A stretch of DNA of 64,000 bases from Mycolicibacterium celeriflavum (GCF_010731795.1 NZ_AP022591.1:3968001-4032000); one strand, 5' to 3'. Positions 49,847 to 59,303 are shown, counted from the stretch's first letter. Notes: a model not told the origin generated them from the letters alone. Translations and numbers: made by a program.

Positions 49847-50251
49847 TCAGGTCAGCTGAGCCAGCGCGGCTTTGATCTTGGCCTGGGCCTCGTCGAGGGA
49901 CTGCGGCGACGGGTTCTGGTCGGCGTTGGCGAAGCCGAAGTCCGCCAGGTTGTTGGTGGGGAAGACGTGCACGTGCAGGTGCGGCACCTCCATGCCGGCG
50001 ATGATGACCCCGGCGCGGTGGGCGGGGAACGCCTTGACCACGGCCTTGCCGATCAGCTGCGACACCTCCATGACGCGGCCTAAGACCGCGGAGTCGACGT
50101 CCTGCCAGTGGTCGATCTCGGCCCGGGGCACCACGAGCGTGTGGCCTTGCGTGATCGGCGCGATCGTCAGGAACGCGACGATGTCATCGTCGTCGTAGAC
50201 GAACCGGCCGGGTAACTCTCCGTTGATGATCTTGGTGAAGACGCTCGCCAT
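49847..50251 (-). CDS. HIT-family nucleotide hydrolase
   Basis: 134 residues with the histidine triad HLHVHVFP near residue 90 and FTKIINGELPGRFVYDDDD at the start. HIT proteins hydrolyse nucleoside phosphoramidates or dinucleoside polyphosphates. M. tuberculosis Rv0759c occupies the equivalent place beside the ketosteroid-isomerase-like gene; here two other genes separate them. ATG at 50251. Confidence 0.9.
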   Translation of the reverse strand: MASVFTKIINGELPGRFVYDDDDIVAFLTIAPITQGHTLVVPRAEIDHWQDVDSAVLGRVMEVSQLIGKAVVKAFPAHRAGVIIAGMEVPHLHVHVFPTNNLADFGFANADQNPSPQSLDEAQAKIKAALAQLT

Positions 50252-50358
50252 GGGTCGAGCATAGTGAGCGGGCGAGTGCGGCGTTCCACGGTGATGACAT
50301 CGGCGGATCGGGCGGACGAGGTGCTTCTGTCCCGCACACTTCGCGACCCCGTGACGGG

Positions 50359-51960
50359 TCAGAACGGTGGGGGGTCGGCGTCGGGGTTGTCGGTGCCGAC
50401 GTCGAGGTTGATCTTGCCCGGGTGGTCGGGTGGTGGTCTGCTGGGTTCGGTGGTGACGGGGGCTGCGCGTTGGCGGCGTTCGAGGGCGTTGAGGGCGCGT
50501 TCGTGTTCGATTCGTCGCATCCGGTCTTGGGCGCGGGTGCGTCGTCGGCGCGGCATCATGGCGCCCTTGTCGCCGTTTCCCGCGGGGCGTTGTGCCGCTG
50601 GCAGGGTAGCGGTCGTCGTGTCCCAGCCGGGGTAGAAGAAGCGGCTGCCGGGGTGGGTGACATAGGTTCTGCCCGACGGGGCGGTCCAGATGACGGTTCC
50701 GTCGGCGCGTTGTTCATCGAGCCACCCGCCGAAGGTTTTGAGTAGGTGGTGGATTCGGCACAGGCATTTGGTGTTCGACGGATGCGTGGGACCGGCCGGA
50801 TACGGCGTGGTGTGGTCGATGTCGCAGCACTGCGCCGGGCGCCCGCAGCCGGGGAATCGACACGTCAGATCGCGCATCCGGACAAAGCGTGCGGTCTTCT
50901 GCGATGGCCGGTAGCCCGATTCCGGTGCCGCATCGGGCTTGTGCACCCAGCGAACCTTGGCGCCGTTGTTGATCAGTTCGGCCAACAGCGGGGTCGGAAG
51001 CAGTCCGCCGCCGAGGATCAGCCCCGCAACGGGTTTGGGTTTCGCGGGCCCGGCCGGTTCGGCCGGGGATTCGGCGGGGTCGGCCGGGGGTTCGGCAGGT
51101 TTGGGGTGGCCATCGCCGGACATCTGCGGATCCGGTTGTGCGTCTATGGCCGCGGGGTCGGCGAGCACGTTGATGACGAAGTTGGCTGCGCGGGGATCCT
51201 CGCCGGCAGAGGCGCAGTCGGGGCTGCCGCATTGGCAGGTCAGTCGGTCCGCGAACGCGGCGATGGCACCCAGGGAATCCGAGCGCCGCTGCCCCACGGT
51301 GCGCGGATCCGCATTGCACACCCCGCTCGACATCTGGGCGAGGCGACGTTCGATTAACTCGGCGTCGGCGGCGGATAAGCGCCCCCACAGCGAGGCCGTT
51401 CCGGTCACATCGTCGCGCTTACCGAGTCGGACGTCTCGGCTGCGCGCGGCCTCGCGCAGGCGCCGGCGCGCGTCGGGGTCGTGTTCGTCGACCAGCGCGT
51501 CGATCGCGGCCTCGAGCTTGGTGACCGACAGTGCACCCCATTTGGCCGCGCGCGCGGCGATGGCGGCATCGACCCGTGCATGGATTGCGGAGTCCACGAT
51601 CAGTTGGGTGCGCCAGGTGATGGTCGCGACCAGCCCAACGCTCAACCGGCCCTGGGCGAACAACGCAGCGACTCGGGGCAGCCGCTCGCGCAGGGCCATC
51701 GCGATACACATCTCCCGCGAGGCAGCCCGATCCCCGATCCCCATCGCGGCCGAAACCTCGGCCGAGGCCATCCGCCAGCCATCAATCGCCAAATGCTCAC
51801 GCTCTTCGTCGGGCTCGGTGTAGCGCGCGGTCAGCTCGGCGGTGGCCGCCAGCCGACGCGCGGCCAGCACAGCCTCCGCGCGGACGCAGTCGGCGATCGC
51901 AGCCACCACAATGCTGTCGTCGACGGCCGCGAACTCGGCATCGAACGTGTGTTCGATCAT
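50359..51960 (-). CDS. 13E12/DUF222-family HNH endonuclease-like protein
   Basis: 533 residues: a DUF222 helical domain (to about 300), a Pro/Ala-rich linker (PAEPPADPAESPAEPAG) and a C-terminal HNH motif, CRFPGC ... CDIDHTTPYPAG ... KCLCRIHHLLKT. This is the family of the REP13E12 repeats, numerous and mobile in mycobacteria. ATG at 51960 was preferred to a TTG ten codons earlier because AGGATCGAAG precedes it. Its nuclease role is inferred from the motif only. It interrupts the gene order otherwise seen at the cyp51 locus. Confidence 0.87.
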   Translation of the reverse strand: MIEHTFDAEFAAVDDSIVVAAIADCVRAEAVLAARRLAATAELTARYTEPDEEREHLAIDGWRMASAEVSAAMGIGDRAASREMCIAMALRERLPRVAALFAQGRLSVGLVATITWRTQLIVDSAIHARVDAAIAARAAKWGALSVTKLEAAIDALVDEHDPDARRRLREAARSRDVRLGKRDDVTGTASLWGRLSAADAELIERRLAQMSSGVCNADPRTVGQRRSDSLGAIAAFADRLTCQCGSPDCASAGEDPRAANFVINVLADPAAIDAQPDPQMSGDGHPKPAEPPADPAESPAEPAGPAKPKPVAGLILGGGLLPTPLLAELINNGAKVRWVHKPDAAPESGYRPSQKTARFVRMRDLTCRFPGCGRPAQCCDIDHTTPYPAGPTHPSNTKCLCRIHHLLKTFGGWLDEQRADGTVIWTAPSGRTYVTHPGSRFFYPGWDTTTATLPAAQRPAGNGDKGAMMPRRRRTRAQDRMRRIEHERALNALERRQRAAPVTTEPSRPPPDHPGKINLDVGTDNPDADPPPF

Positions 51961-51993
51961 GGCTTCGATCCTGCCACACCCAACCGACAAAAA

Positions 51994-52872
51994 TCAGCGA
52001 CGGTAATCGCCCCTGTGGACAAGCTCATCGAGCTCGGTGATCGACCACGGTGGCGAATCGTGCTGATCGCGGTACGCGAGGACCGCCGGCATCTGCCGGT
52101 CGAAGCGCCCGACGAAACCGCCGGCAGCGATGAAGATCTGCCCCGTCACGTCTGCGGCCAGATCACTGGCCAAATATGCGTAAGTCGGCGCCACATACTC
52201 CGGCGGCGCGGCGTCGAGGGCGCCCTGCATGCTGATCTCGTCGAGTAGACCGCGCCGATGCAGATCGCTTATGTGCGCCTCATACTCCGGGCCGGTGGAC
52301 AGCCGCGTCCTGGCGCCGGGGCACACCACATTCGCGCGCACACCGTCGCTTTTGAGCTCGGCCGCAATCGCCAGCGTCAGTCCGTTGACTGCGCCCTTGC
52401 CCGCCGGGTAACCGGTGCCGCCGTAGTCACCGAGGAAGGCGAACGAACTGGTGTTGACGATCGCGCCGCCGCCTTGCGCCACCATCTTCGGAGCAGCGGC
52501 CCGGCAGGTCTCGAACACCGTGCCGAGGTGCGCGTCGATCAAATCGTGAAACTGCGCAGAGGTGACGTTGAGGATCGACGATCCGTGGGGCTCGGCGGTG
52601 CCCGCACAGTTGATCAGGATGTCGATCCGACCGAACTCCTCCACGCACAAGTCGATCAGCGTGTCAGCGACAGCCGGATCTGCGGGCGAGCCGGGCAGCC
52701 CGCGCGCGTTCGGGATCTGTTGGGTTGCTTGCGTTACGGCATCGGCGTCGCGGCCGTTGACGATGACTCCCGCGCCGTGGGCGGCGAGCAGTTCGGCCAC
52801 CGCCAGCCCGACACCACGCGAACCGCCGACGACAACCGCGCCGCGCCCGCCCAGTAGCGGGCTAGTTGTCAT
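51994..52872 (-). CDS. Short-chain dehydrogenase
   Basis: 292 residues, SDR with GGSRGVGLA at the N-terminus, NCAGTAEPHG, and Tyr-x3-Lys in TGYPAGKGA. The C-terminal ~35 residues extend beyond the normal SDR end. The stop of the ketosteroid-isomerase-like gene lies 11 bp inside its start, so the two share a transcript. Substrate unknown; the sterol-related neighbours suggest a hydroxysteroid or hydroxyacyl compound. Confidence 0.85.
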   Translation of the reverse strand: MTTSPLLGGRGAVVVGGSRGVGLAVAELLAAHGAGVIVNGRDADAVTQATQQIPNARGLPGSPADPAVADTLIDLCVEEFGRIDILINCAGTAEPHGSSILNVTSAQFHDLIDAHLGTVFETCRAAAPKMVAQGGGAIVNTSSFAFLGDYGGTGYPAGKGAVNGLTLAIAAELKSDGVRANVVCPGARTRLSTGPEYEAHISDLHRRGLLDEISMQGALDAAPPEYVAPTYAYLASDLAADVTGQIFIAAGGFVGRFDRQMPAVLAYRDQHDSPPWSITELDELVHRGDYRR

Positions 52873-53296
52873 CCGTTGGCTGGCCGAACTCCATCATGTC
52901 CATGTTCCAGTAGCCGCGCAGGTTGGTCAGCAATCCAGCGTCGTCGGTCTTGTAGGTGAACACGCCACGCACCGTGCTTGTCATGCCGTTGTCGAACTTG
53001 CTGCGCAACACCAGGATATGGGCCACCTCGTGCGGTGAGCTGGAGGGAAACGTCTCCTCGCACGTGATCTGAAGGTCGTTGGAGGCGATGTTGGCGTCGT
53101 AGAAGCCGGACACCGCCTCCTTGCCGCGCAGACCGTTGCCGTCGGGGTTGGTGAAGGACTGGCCGATCGGATCCTCGATGACGACGTCGTCGGCCATCAG
53201 GGCCAGCCAGCCCTCCTTGTCGTGGGCATGCACGCACTTCCAGGAGTTGTGCGACGCGGCCAACGCCGGTGTCTTCTCGGCGGTTTCCTGCGACAT
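52862..53296 (-). CDS. Ketosteroid isomerase-like (SnoaL/NTF2 fold) protein, Rv0760c homologue
   Basis: 144 residues with the fold's core: HDKEGWLALMADDVVIEDPIG, FYDANIASN and HILVLRSKF. It is strikingly similar to Rv0760c, a protein with a delta5-3-ketosteroid isomerase fold that binds steroids. Its place beside adhB and cyp51 is the same. Catalysis on a natural substrate is unproven. It starts 5 bp after the adhB-like gene's end on the upstream side of the operon flow. Confidence 0.9.
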   Translation of the reverse strand: MSQETAEKTPALAASHNSWKCVHAHDKEGWLALMADDVVIEDPIGQSFTNPDGNGLRGKEAVSGFYDANIASNDLQITCEETFPSSSPHEVAHILVLRSKFDNGMTSTVRGVFTYKTDDAGLLTNLRGYWNMDMMEFGQPTDDN

Positions 53297-53301
53297 CGGG
53301 T

Positions 53302-54429
53302 TCAGCGGTCCTCGTCGGTGTAACGGATGACCCCGCGAATGTTGCGACCCTCGAGCATGTCCTTGTAGCCGTCGTTGATCTGCTCCAGCTTGTACTGCCG
53401 GGTGACCATGTCGTCGAGGTTCAGCTTGCCGGCCTTGTACATCGACAGCAGCTGCGGGATGTCGAAGTGCGGGTTGCCGCCACCAAAGATGGTGCCCTGC
53501 AAATTCTTCTGCAGCAGGGTCAGCATCGCCAGGTTGAGGTTGACCTCATTGTCGAGCAGGCTGCCGATCGCGGTCACCACGCAGGTGCCGCCCTTGGCGG
53601 TGAGGTTGAGGTAGTTGTCGATGTCCTTGCCGTGCAACTCGCCAACGGTGACGATCACCTTGTGGGCCATCAAACCCCAGGTGACCTCCCCGATGCCTGC
53701 CATGGCCGACTCCCAATCCGGATAGGCATGTGTGGCACCGAATTTCAGCGCCTGATCGCGCTTCCACTCCACCGGGTCGATGGCGAAGACGCGGCGGGCC
53801 CCGGCAGCGACGGCGCCCTGCAGCGCGCCCATGCCGACACCGCCCACGCCGACGATCGCGACGTCCTCACCGGGGCGGACGTCACCGCTGCGCACCGCCG
53901 AACCGTAGCCCGTGGTGATGCCGCAGCCGACCAGGCAGGCGACCTCGAACGGGATCGACTCGTCAATCTTCACCACCGAGCTCTTGTGCACGACCATGTA
54001 CGGGCTGAAGGTGCCCAACAGTGTCATCGGGAAAACCGGCTGCCCATTTGCGTGGATGCGGTGGGTGCCGTCGGAGACCGCGGTGCCCCCGAGGAGTCCG
54101 GCGCCGAGGTCGCACAGGTTGCGCAGGCCCGCCTGACACGACGGACAGTTGCCGCACGACGGGATGAACGACATCACCACGTGGTCGCCGGGTTTGATGT
54201 CCTCGACGCCCGGCCCGACTTCGGTCACGATGCCCGCGCCCTCGTGGCCGCCGAGCACGGGGAAGCCGGCCATCGGAATGCCGCCGGTCACGAGATGGTG
54301 GTCGGAGTGGCACATCCCCGACGCTTCCATCTGCACTTTGACCTCGTCTTTGACGGGGTCTCCGATCTCGATCTCTTCGATCGACCACGGCTGGTTGAAC
54401 TCCCAGATGAGAGCGCCTTTTGTCTTCAT
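53302..54429 (-). CDS. adhB: Zinc alcohol dehydrogenase, NDMA-dependent type (AdhB)
   Basis: 375 residues, medium-chain zinc dehydrogenase. Catalytic zinc ligands lie in MEASGMCHSDHH and GGHEGAGIV, structural zinc cysteines in CGNCPSCQAGLRNLC, and the NAD fold in VGVGGVGMGALQGA. The ITTGYGSAV segment is typical of the class III/NDMA-linked group, which keeps NAD(H) tightly bound and uses an external electron acceptor. Rv0761c is the counterpart. It probably oxidises alcohols produced by the P450s here. Confidence 0.9.
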   Translation of the reverse strand: MKTKGALIWEFNQPWSIEEIEIGDPVKDEVKVQMEASGMCHSDHHLVTGGIPMAGFPVLGGHEGAGIVTEVGPGVEDIKPGDHVVMSFIPSCGNCPSCQAGLRNLCDLGAGLLGGTAVSDGTHRIHANGQPVFPMTLLGTFSPYMVVHKSSVVKIDESIPFEVACLVGCGITTGYGSAVRSGDVRPGEDVAIVGVGGVGMGALQGAVAAGARRVFAIDPVEWKRDQALKFGATHAYPDWESAMAGIGEVTWGLMAHKVIVTVGELHGKDIDNYLNLTAKGGTCVVTAIGSLLDNEVNLNLAMLTLLQKNLQGTIFGGGNPHFDIPQLLSMYKAGKLNLDDMVTRQYKLEQINDGYKDMLEGRNIRGVIRYTDEDR

Positions 54430-54519
54430 TCGTACGTGCCTTCCGCTAGAGCCGGTGACCTCAGACTAGAGGGAGTAGTTAGATACGTCACAGTCACCCC
54501 CAATCAACTGCTTGGCCGG

Positions 54520-55065
54520 TCACCAGATGGGTGCCGGGGCCTGGCCGAGCGGGTAGTAGCCGGGCAGTTTCTCGCCCGCCAGGGAGCGTTCGATGCGTTT
54601 CTGCATGCCCGGTGAAAGGTCGCCGGACTCGATCAGCTTGCCGAACATGTAAGACACGTGGCCGAAGTCGAAGAAGTCGCGCTGCCACTCGATCTTGAGG
54701 TCGGCATCGAGTCGGAACCAACTGCCGCCGATGCCGTAGATCTCGTCCTGCGTGCCATCGGACTTGTTGACGATCTGCTTCCAGAACCCGACGATCTCGC
54801 CCTGCTTGTCGTCGACGAGCACCTTCTGGTACTCGTACACCCAGTTCTCCAGGCCCTCCATCTCCAAACCCAATGCGACGTCGCGGATTTCGTCCTTGCC
54901 GATACACATCACGTCTTCTTTCGGCCCGATGTTCCAGCCGTAGGTGGCGTCATCGGTGTAGAACTCGGCCAACGGCTTCCAGTCGCCGTTACGCTCGGCC
55001 TCCCGGTTGGCCTCCAGCCACTGCTCGACCCAGCTGTCGAGCGCTTCGCGTGGTAGTGACGGCAT
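54520..55065 (-). CDS. SnoaL-like protein, Rv0762c homologue
   Basis: 181 residues with an NTF2/SnoaL-like first half (LAEFYTDDATYGWNIGP) and a longer C-terminal extension rich in aromatic residues (FFDFGHVSYMFGKL). No catalytic motif is obvious. It lies 3 bp after the ferredoxin gene in the cyp51 operon, as Rv0762c does. Function unknown; the fold suggests binding of a small hydrophobic ligand. Confidence 0.82.
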   Translation of the reverse strand: MPSLPREALDSWVEQWLEANREAERNGDWKPLAEFYTDDATYGWNIGPKEDVMCIGKDEIRDVALGLEMEGLENWVYEYQKVLVDDKQGEIVGFWKQIVNKSDGTQDEIYGIGGSWFRLDADLKIEWQRDFFDFGHVSYMFGKLIESGDLSPGMQKRIERSLAGEKLPGYYPLGQAPAPIW

Positions 55066-55068
55066 TGT

Positions 55069-55278
55069 CTACTCTCCTGTTTCTCTGATGGTCAGGGCTT
55101 GGGTCGGGCACATGTCGACCGCGTTCTGAACCTCGTCGCGGGCGTCGTCCGGCGGTTCGGGGTCAAGGATCTCGACCTTGCCTCGTTTGGGCACCGTGAA
55201 ATAGTCGGGTGCTTCGAGTTCGCACATCGCGTGGCCCTGGCACAGATCCAGATCCACTTCGATTCGAAAGCAACCCAT
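55069..55278 (-). CDS. 3Fe-4S ferredoxin, CYP51 partner (Rv0763c type)
   Basis: 69 residues with C13-QGHAM-C19 and CPTQAL near the end, the three-cysteine 3Fe-4S pattern. The homologous M. tuberculosis ferredoxin supports CYP51 activity. It lies 6 bp downstream of cyp51, and the 3-bp gap to the next gene shows a tight operon. Confidence 0.92.
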   Translation of the reverse strand: MGCFRIEVDLDLCQGHAMCELEAPDYFTVPKRGKVEILDPEPPDDARDEVQNAVDMCPTQALTIRETGE

Positions 55279-55284
55279 GGTGAC

Positions 55285-56637
55285 CTACTTCGCGCGCCTG
55301 CGGTAGCGGGCTTTGGCCGGCCGCTGCAGCTGGACCACCATCTTGGAGTGGTCGTTGCGGTAAGAGTCGGCGGGCTGGGCCATCTCGAACTCATACTCGC
55401 GCAACAGGACCGAGAAGATCGCTTTGATCTGCATCTGGGCGAACGCAGCGCCGACGCAGCGGTGCCTGCCCGCGCCGAACGGGATCCACGTCCACCGGTT
55501 GACGACGTCGGCCTGCTCGGGCTTGTTGTAGCGGTCGGGGTTGAACGCATCAGGGTCCGGGAAGTCCTCGGGAATCCGGTTGCTGATCGCCGGTGACGCC
55601 GCGACGAAGTCGCCCTTGTGAATCGGGAAGCCGGCCACCTCGAACTCGCCCTGTGCGACCCGCATCAGGATGATCAGTGGGGGATGCAGCCGCAGTGTTT
55701 CCTTGACCACGTTGTCCAGCTTCGGGATCTGGCGCAGCGCATGGAAACTGACCTCTTGGCCGTCGGCGTAGAGCTCGTCGAGTTCGTCCTGCACCTCGGC
55801 GTACACCTCAGGGTGGCGGATCAACTCGATCAACGTCCACGCCGAGGTGCCCGAGCTGGTGTGGTGCCCGGCGAACATCAGCGAGATGAACATGCCGGTC
55901 ACCTCGTCGGCCGAGAACCGCGGATTGCCGTCGTCGTCGCGGATCGACACCAGCACGTCGAGCATGTCGCGGTCGGACTTGTCCTTCGGCGGATTGGCCA
56001 GCCTCTGATTCATGATTTCCTGAACCAGCGCAACGAGTTTCACTCGGGCTTCGTCTCGGCGCTTGAAGCTCTCGATCGGCAGGTACGGATCCACGTAGCA
56101 CAGCGGGTCGGTGCCGCGCTCGAGATCGTGGTAGTACTCGGCAAATCGGTGGTCGAGCTGATTGCGGAACTTCAACCCGATCAGACACGCCGTCGAGGTG
56201 TAGATCGTCAGCTCGGCGAAGAAGTCGAGCAGTTCGATCTCGCCTTCCTCGCCCCAGTCGGCGATCATCTTCTGGACTTCGCCCTCGATGGTGGCCGCGT
56301 GGCCCTTCATGTGCTCGCCACGCAGAGCCGAGTTGTGCAGCATCTCCTTGCGCCGCTCCGGGCTGGCGTCGAACACCACACCCTTACCGAAGATCGGCGT
56401 CATGAACGGGTAAGCCTCGGCCTGGTCGAGATCCTCATCGGCCGAACGGAAGAAGAACTCGTTGGCTTCCGCGCCGGAGAGCAGGATGACGTGCTTGTCG
56501 ACCAGCTGGAACCAGCCGACGTCGCCGCATTCCTCGCGCACGCGCTTCATCAGGCCGATCGGATCGGTGCGAAACTCCTCGAGGTGGCCGTGCTCTTCCT
56601 CGCCGCCGGAAACGCGCGGGACGATGGCTGTGGTCAT
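55285..56637 (-). CDS. cyp51: Sterol 14-alpha-demethylase CYP51
   Basis: 450 residues, one fewer than the M. tuberculosis enzyme. The oxygen-binding I helix reads FAGHHTSSGTSA, the ExxR motif is in VKETLRLHPP and the haem loop is FGAGRHRCVGAAFA, the Cys being the iron ligand. It removes the 14-alpha methyl group of sterols; the physiological substrate in mycobacteria is uncertain. The ATG at 56637 overlaps the SDR stop by 4 bp, which rejects a longer N-terminal frame. It is the target family of azole drugs. Confidence 0.95.
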   Translation of the reverse strand: MTTAIVPRVSGGEEEHGHLEEFRTDPIGLMKRVREECGDVGWFQLVDKHVILLSGAEANEFFFRSADEDLDQAEAYPFMTPIFGKGVVFDASPERRKEMLHNSALRGEHMKGHAATIEGEVQKMIADWGEEGEIELLDFFAELTIYTSTACLIGLKFRNQLDHRFAEYYHDLERGTDPLCYVDPYLPIESFKRRDEARVKLVALVQEIMNQRLANPPKDKSDRDMLDVLVSIRDDDGNPRFSADEVTGMFISLMFAGHHTSSGTSAWTLIELIRHPEVYAEVQDELDELYADGQEVSFHALRQIPKLDNVVKETLRLHPPLIILMRVAQGEFEVAGFPIHKGDFVAASPAISNRIPEDFPDPDAFNPDRYNKPEQADVVNRWTWIPFGAGRHRCVGAAFAQMQIKAIFSVLLREYEFEMAQPADSYRNDHSKMVVQLQRPAKARYRRRAK

Positions 56638-57458
56638 TGATTCAGGGCTTTCTCGTCGACTTGGAGCTTTTGACGGTCTTTGTCGTCGGCCAACGGGGCC
56701 TCGGGCTGCAGTTCCATGTTCGCGATGAACCCGCCGCGCGGCGTTTCTGCCACGAACGCGATCGCGCGCGCCAGGTCGGAGGCCCGCAGGAAATAGTCGT
56801 GGCGGGCCTGCCCCCATTTGGCCCAATCCTCGAGTGCTGGACCGATTTTCTCGGCGGGCAGGCTCCAACCCATGCTGGTCTTCGTGGGACCGGGGTGCAC
56901 GATCGAGGCGCGCACACCGGTGCCTTCCAGTTCCATCTGGAAATTGCTGACCATGGCGACCAGTGCCGCCTTGGCCGCGCCGTAGGCGCCCATGTGCGGC
57001 CGTTGCCGCAGCGCCACATCGGAGCCGACGAAGATCAGATCGCCCCGCTGACGCTCGAGCATGCCGGGCAACACCGCGGCCGCCAGCCGGTTGGCGCCGA
57101 CGAGGTGGATCTGCAACTGCGATTCGAACTCGTCGGTGCTGATCTCGGCGAGTTTGCCGAAGTACGTGTCTCCGGCGCCGGCGACCAGCACCTCGATCTC
57201 GCCGAGCGCGTCGACGGACTGGGCGACAAAGGATTTGACCGAGTTCGGATCTGTGACGTCGAGGTGGAACCCGACCGCCTCACCACCGTTCGCGTTGATC
57301 TTGCCGACGATGTCGTCGAGCTTCTCGACGCGCCGCGCGCCGAGCGCGACGGGGAAGCCACGCGCGGCCATCTCGATGGCGGTGGCCTCGCCGATTCCTG
57401 ACGAGGCGCCGGCGACGATGACGGGTCGGCGTTCGGGTAACGGTTCGAAGCGGGGCAT
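56634..57458 (-). CDS. Short-chain dehydrogenase, Rv0765c homologue
   Basis: 274-residue SDR: VAGASSGIGEATA for NAD binding, and Tyr-x3-Lys in GAYGAAKAAL. ATG at 57458 (MPRFEPLPERR) with GAAGGCC upstream was chosen; a longer frame would run into the cyp123 gene. It overlaps cyp51 (ATGA) and is 10 bp after cyp123. In this position it may oxidise or reduce intermediates made by the two P450s. Confidence 0.88.
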   Translation of the reverse strand: MPRFEPLPERRPVIVAGASSGIGEATAIEMAARGFPVALGARRVEKLDDIVGKINANGGEAVGFHLDVTDPNSVKSFVAQSVDALGEIEVLVAGAGDTYFGKLAEISTDEFESQLQIHLVGANRLAAAVLPGMLERQRGDLIFVGSDVALRQRPHMGAYGAAKAALVAMVSNFQMELEGTGVRASIVHPGPTKTSMGWSLPAEKIGPALEDWAKWGQARHDYFLRASDLARAIAFVAETPRGGFIANMELQPEAPLADDKDRQKLQVDEKALNQ

Positions 57459-57468
57459 GTGTTGGCCT

Positions 57469-58692
57469 TCAGAGGGTTTGGAGAGTGATCGGAAGATGAG
57501 CGAACCCGCGGACATTGCTCGAGTGGACGCGGACGGCGTTGGCCTCGTCGACCTCGTATCCGCGGATTCGCTTGAACAACTCGGTCAGCGCGACCCTGGC
57601 CTCCATGCGCGCGAGGTGCGCGCCGAGGCAGAAGTGTGCGCCGCTGCCGAAACTCATGAGCTTGGACCCGATCTCACGGCCGATGACGAACCGGTCGGGA
57701 TCGTCGAACACCCGCTCGTCGCGGTGCGCCGAACCTGGCAGGAGCAGCAGCACGTCGCCGTCACCGATGGTGGTGTCATACAGCGTCAGCTCACCGGCCA
57801 CGGTGCGCGCCAGGATCTGGCTCGAGGTGTCGTAGCGCAGCGTCTCCTCGACCCATAGCGGTACCCGGTCAAGGTCGGCATACACACCGGTGAGTTGGTC
57901 GGGGTTCTTGTGGCCCCAGAACGCCGCGTTGGCAAGCAGTTTCGTGGTGGTCTCGTTGCCGGCGATCACCATCAGGAACATGAAGCCGAGGATCTCGTCG
58001 TCGGTGAGCCGGTCGCCGTCGATCTCGGCTTCCAGCAGCGCGGTGGTGAGGTCGTCGGTGGGTGTCTTCCGGCGTTCGGCGACCATGCCCTGGTAGTAGA
58101 CGATCAGGTTGATGGACGCCTCCACGGCCGCCGGCGGCACATCGGTCACGCCCTCGTCCCGGTGCATCACGCCGTCCGCCCATGCTCGCACCTGGCTGCG
58201 GTCGGGTTCGGGCACGCCCATCAGTTCGGAGATGACGTCCATCGGCAGCTTGCCTGCGAATTCATCGACGTAGTCGACGGTTTCGTTCGATCGCGCCTTC
58301 TCCAGCATGACATCGAGGTGCTGGACCGCGATCTCGGTGACCCGCGGCTCCAGTTCGCGAATGCGGCGCGGCGTGAAGCCCTTCGACACCAGCGTGCGCA
58401 ACCGCAGATGCGCCGGATCGTCCATCGCGAGGAAAGACATGGTCTTCGACGCGTGCGGGCCGCGCGAGGCGGGATCCAACGACACGCCGAACTTGTTCGA
58501 CAGCGTGGTGCTGTTACGGAAACCCTGCAGCACGTCCTGGTGCCGCGACAGCGCCCAGAAGCCGAGTTCGTCATTGCGATACAGCGGCGCCTCGTCGCGC
58601 AACCGCTTGTAGTACGGATACGGGTCCTCGTGGAAGTCGTAATCGTAGGGGTCGAGGATCACGTCGGAGGCGGCTCCGGTCTGAGGGGTCAC
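57469..58692 (-). CDS. cyp123: Cytochrome P450 CYP123
   Basis: 407 residues: I helix VIAGNETTTKLL, ExxR in VEETLRYD and haem loop FGSGAHFCLGAHLA. It corresponds in place to Rv0766c (CYP123A1), of unknown natural substrate. It starts with overlap to the tetR gene (ATGA), so the repressor and both P450s are in one operon. Confidence 0.9.
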   Translation of the reverse strand: MTPQTGAASDVILDPYDYDFHEDPYPYYKRLRDEAPLYRNDELGFWALSRHQDVLQGFRNSTTLSNKFGVSLDPASRGPHASKTMSFLAMDDPAHLRLRTLVSKGFTPRRIRELEPRVTEIAVQHLDVMLEKARSNETVDYVDEFAGKLPMDVISELMGVPEPDRSQVRAWADGVMHRDEGVTDVPPAAVEASINLIVYYQGMVAERRKTPTDDLTTALLEAEIDGDRLTDDEILGFMFLMVIAGNETTTKLLANAAFWGHKNPDQLTGVYADLDRVPLWVEETLRYDTSSQILARTVAGELTLYDTTIGDGDVLLLLPGSAHRDERVFDDPDRFVIGREIGSKLMSFGSGAHFCLGAHLARMEARVALTELFKRIRGYEVDEANAVRVHSSNVRGFAHLPITLQTL

Positions 58693-59297
58693 TGCTCGTC
58701 TCCCAGGATGAGGCCGACGACATAGGAGAGCCGGTCGGCGATCTGGTGGTAGGTGAACACGCCGCTGCCGGCGTTGACCAGCGCGCCGAAGAACGTCATC
58801 TCCAAGGCGGCCAGCGCGCGTGGATCGGCGTCGGGTCCCATGGCCGAGCGGATACGGCGGTGGATCTCGGCGCCGATGCGGTCGCGCACGGCGCGCACGG
58901 TGGCGTCGGTTCCGCTCAGCAACGCGGTCGTGCAGGCCGCCGCGACCTCAGGTTCGTCGGCGACCATCAACGCCATGGCGCGCAGCGTCTTCTCGACGCG
59001 GGTCAGTCTGCTTTCGTTGACGTCGGTGAAGTACGGAACCTGGCGCATCAGGTCGAGGTAGACCTCGGCGATCAGGTGGTTCTTCGACGAGAAGTAGGTA
59101 TAGGCGGTCGCGGGGGCGACCTTGGCCTTCGCCGCGACGGCTCGCACGGTCAGGTCGGCGTAGCTGGATTCGCGCAGCATCTGAACCCCTGCTGCGAGCA
59201 CCTTGCGAAACGTCTCCTCCTGGCGACGGTTGCGCGGCGTCTCGCCGTCGGTCACGGGCGCCGGCCCTGTGACCGCGACCACGGGTTCGCTGGACAC
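58689..59297 (-). CDS. TetR-family regulator of the cyp51 locus
   Basis: 202 residues with an N-terminal helix-turn-helix: LTVRAVAAKAKVAPATAYTY is the recognition part. A C-terminal ligand-binding domain follows. It is the first gene of the minus-strand operon and divergent from aldA, as Rv0767c is. Its GTG start (59295-59297) sits inside one copy of an inverted repeat that occurs again before aldA, so self-repression is likely. Confidence 0.9.
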   Translation of the reverse strand: MSSEPVVAVTGPAPVTDGETPRNRRQEETFRKVLAAGVQMLRESSYADLTVRAVAAKAKVAPATAYTYFSSKNHLIAEVYLDLMRQVPYFTDVNESRLTRVEKTLRAMALMVADEPEVAAACTTALLSGTDATVRAVRDRIGAEIHRRIRSAMGPDADPRALAALEMTFFGALVNAGSGVFTYHQIADRLSYVVGLILGDEQ

Positions 59298-59303
59298 ATG
59301 TCC
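59292..59303. promoter_or_regulatory. Candidate TetR operator, copy 1
   Basis: GGACA-CA-TGTCC, extended by T/A to TGGACA-N2-TGTCCA. It covers the start codon region of tetR; binding would block the tetR-cyp123-cyp51 operon. Confidence 0.65.
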
